Virus record (IMG/VR): IMGVR_UViG_3300042863_000623
Coordinates: 1-43,468 of that record
Source: a virus
Reading direction: 5' to 3' (one strand)
Length of the DNA stretch: 43,468 nucleotides
In this document: positions 41,690-43,468 of the stretch, piece by piece
Layout of the letters: every line of letters begins with the position of its first letter
Numbering within the stretch: position 1 is the stretch's first letter
The notes under the pieces: generated by a model
What the model was told of the DNA's origin: nothing
Database searches by the model: none
Seen by the model: only the letters and a program-made list of their open reading frames with translations
Position numbers and translations under genes: made by a program

Positions 41690-43285
41690 TTAGGTGTCCC
41701 TGTCAGTTTTATCTGGAGTTAATAATTGCGGTGCTCTATGTTCATGCAAGGCCCAAGGCTCATGCATGGGTATGCGTTTCATGAAGCTTTTTACAATGCC
41801 GGCTTGGTAACGCTTGTCCCAACCTGCTGTGGTGCTAGTGGCTAAATTGTCTCTGAGATCATAGGGTCTTACAAAGTCAGCAGCCTCGGCAGTTTCTGCG
41901 TTTGTAGGACCGTTAAAAAATATTTTAGTACCGTTGACTTTGACTTCTGCGCCACTACCTAGATTGATATCTGAAGTGGAGCTAATTTTAGTTTCTGCTC
42001 CGGATGCAATATCTAGATCGTTGTTGGTGGATATTTTAGTCTTGGCTCCGACTAATATATCTAGGTTAGCACCCACTGTGAGTTTAGAATCATTGTTGAT
42101 TAAAAATTCCATGTCTGTGGCAATTTCTACGTGCCACTTACCTGATTCAGTTCTCATATTAATATTTCTACCTGCTTCTAGATTTATATCTCGAGCAGCA
42201 CGTATGTTGAGATCTTGCTGTGTATGCACACTGATGCTGTCTTGTGCATAGACATCGATCTTACCGTTGCTGGTAAGTTCTATCCATGCTGTGCCACGAG
42301 CATTGGCAATATAGATTAGATCTTCTGAGTTGTGCATCAGGATCTGATGCCCAGTTCTTGTTCTTACTCTAAAATATTCACTAGCAGGGATCGTTGCAGA
42401 TCCTGTATCACCTTTTTTCTGATTAGTAGGATCTAAAAGATCGATGTATTTCACTGGACCTTCTGCTGCAGATTTTTCTCTGTGAAATCTATCATTGCCG
42501 TCATCCATGACCAACTGTGTGCCACCTAATCTACTCACTGGCACAGTAGCCTGACTGTCTGATTTGCCTATCTGTTGTTTTTTAGCACTGGTTCTGCGAT
42601 CAAGCGGGCCCGGAGTAGAAATACCAAACACCATGCTAGGAGCTTCTCGTCTCGGTGAACTTGTATTGAATCCTCTAACATCATCCTCTAATAGGCCTTG
42701 TTCAAGAAATCTATCTGCTATAGGATGAACCACTCTAGGATATTTTTCTGGATCAATTTCCTGTGTGTCGCCATTGATGCGTTTGTTGATTTCAGCCACA
42801 GGCAAGGGCAATGTAGTATTACCATATCTTTTTTTATCTTCAGCATCTAAACTGTTTACAGTGCTGCTAGCTATGGCTGGTACCATGTGATTGATGTTGA
42901 TGCCAGGTACGCAGGCAAACCAATAACCTGCTGCAGGATCGCCATTGACAAACAATACCAACACATTAACACCAACATCCGGCGGTACAAACCACATGCC
43001 GTATGATTTCTGTGTGTCGCTGAACCCGTCAATGGTTGACTTTGATCCATCGTTGTTTCCCATGAATTCAAATGGAGTATAACCGAAAAACGGCGATGCG
43101 TATTTCACAATAAAAGTTTGACTGTCGTCACCTGATGCGTTTGACTGATCTTTCAATAAGGTAACTTCGATAGATCCCATGAAGGAAGGGTCAAGATGAC
43201 TAATAACTCGGGCGATGTATATGCCCGTGGTTAATCCACCGCTTCTGCCTTCATCATCAACCGACGGTCTTGATAATTCTGCCAT
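41690..43285 (-). CDS. gp5: baseplate hub/spike protein, gp5/VgrG-like, without lysozyme domain
   Basis: 531 residues. The first 130 residues (TGIYIARVISHLDPSFMGSI, MWFVPPDVGVNVLVLFVNGD, GYWFACVPG) form the OB-fold domain of gp5/VgrG proteins. Residues 140-290 are low-complexity and charged and show no lysozyme catalytic motif, unlike T4 gp5. From about 300 the chain follows the beta-helix pattern of the spike (HQILMHNSEDLIYI, then regular DINLEAGRNINM and KISSTSDINLGSG turns). The end has MKRIPMHEPWALHEHR, a His/Glu-rich motif I recall from related marine phage spikes. It pierces the outer membrane as the tail needle. AGGA lies eight bases upstream, and the ATG overlaps the previous stop in TAATG. 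Confidence 0.88.
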   Translation of the reverse strand: MAELSRPSVDDEGRSGGLTTGIYIARVISHLDPSFMGSIEVTLLKDQSNASGDDSQTFIVKYASPFFGYTPFEFMGNNDGSKSTIDGFSDTQKSYGMWFVPPDVGVNVLVLFVNGDPAAGYWFACVPGININHMVPAIASSTVNSLDAEDKKRYGNTTLPLPVAEINKRINGDTQEIDPEKYPRVVHPIADRFLEQGLLEDDVRGFNTSSPRREAPSMVFGISTPGPLDRRTSAKKQQIGKSDSQATVPVSRLGGTQLVMDDGNDRFHREKSAAEGPVKYIDLLDPTNQKKGDTGSATIPASEYFRVRTRTGHQILMHNSEDLIYIANARGTAWIELTSNGKIDVYAQDSISVHTQQDLNIRAARDINLEAGRNINMRTESGKWHVEIATDMEFLINNDSKLTVGANLDILVGAKTKISTNNDLDIASGAETKISSTSDINLGSGAEVKVNGTKIFFNGPTNAETAEAADFVRPYDLRDNLATSTTAGWDKRYQAGIVKSFMKRIPMHEPWALHEHRAPQLLTPDKTDRDT

Positions 43286-43468
43286 TAATTTTGTCCTAGA
43301 TCTCGATAATATCTAAAGCCCACTCTTCGTTGGGGTTGATTAGATGTAGTGGTTGGTTGAGCGCCTGTGCTAGAGGATGCAGTGTCAGCTCCGACTGTAG
43401 TGCTAGAAGAACTGCTGTCGACCAGTGATGTTTTCGGTGGTTCTTTGTCGCCTATTTCTATGGCTGGC
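43285..43468 (-). CDS. C-terminal end of an unidentified baseplate-region gene
   Basis: About 60 residues before the stop; the rest is outside the window. The visible end is Ser/Thr-rich and disordered (SSSSTTVGADTASSSTGA) and closes with a short basic aromatic tail, VGFRYYRDLGQN. The stop overlaps the gp5 ATG. In T4, gene 53 (a baseplate wedge protein) lies before gene 5, so gp53 is a positional candidate, but nothing in the visible residues proves it. Confidence 0.7.
   Translation of the reverse strand, partial: PAIEIGDKEPPKTSLVDSSSSSTTVGADTASSSTGAQPTTTSNQPQRRVGFRYYRDLGQN

Noticed and set aside
1-43468. tRNA genes or photosynthesis auxiliary genes, as in many cyanophages
   Set aside because: Nearly every base is covered by minus-strand coding sequence and no such gene was recognised, so the host cannot be fixed from this window.

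Overview
This window is the late structural region of a T4-like marine myovirus, read entirely on the minus strand, so genes run from the right edge to the left edge. The evidence is the order VgrG-like baseplate hub protein (gp5), GPW/gp25 baseplate protein, gp6-like wedge protein, a giant virion protein and a series of tail-fibre proteins, with three matches to the T4 late promoter element (NATAAATA) at gene starts. The host is most likely a marine cyanobacterium or a Pelagibacter-like bacterium. This is inferred from the protein style and low GC; no photosynthesis gene, tRNA or other host marker lies in the window.

Region 1 (43468 to 23971) is the baseplate block: the tail end of an unidentified gene, then gp5, gp25, gp6 and one 4605-residue protein covering almost a third of the window. 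The giant protein carries a family-typical N-terminus, FG-GAP-like beta-propeller blades, several modules that look like chitin/polysaccharide-binding (CBM5/12-like) domains, and many small beta modules.

Region 2 (23942 to 13474) holds one small virion protein, four large paralogous tail-fibre-like proteins that share an N-terminal domain of about 200 residues but mix their C-terminal modules, and two smaller tandem paralogues. One fibre protein has a tail-collar domain.

Region 3 (13414 to 1) is an accessory cassette that starts at a perfect TATAAATA late promoter. It is packed with overlapping genes and runs off the left edge: a small unknown protein, four glycosyltransferase-like proteins (one with about five tandem copies of a 105-residue repeat), a small unknown protein, five radical SAM proteins with extra cysteine clusters, and two SGNH/GDSL-hydrolase-like proteins. 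Spot counts suggest the left end is more AT-rich than the baseplate block.

A reasonable reading is that the late operons make the baseplate and fibres, and the left cassette makes or modifies a glycan or peptide at the same stage of infection, either on the virion or on the host surface. The radical SAM, SGNH and glycosyltransferase cassette is the best candidate for an undescribed system here. Its substrate cannot be read from sequence. Every gap between genes is shorter than 60 bases; I saw no RNA gene, insertion sequence, CRISPR array or clear terminator.
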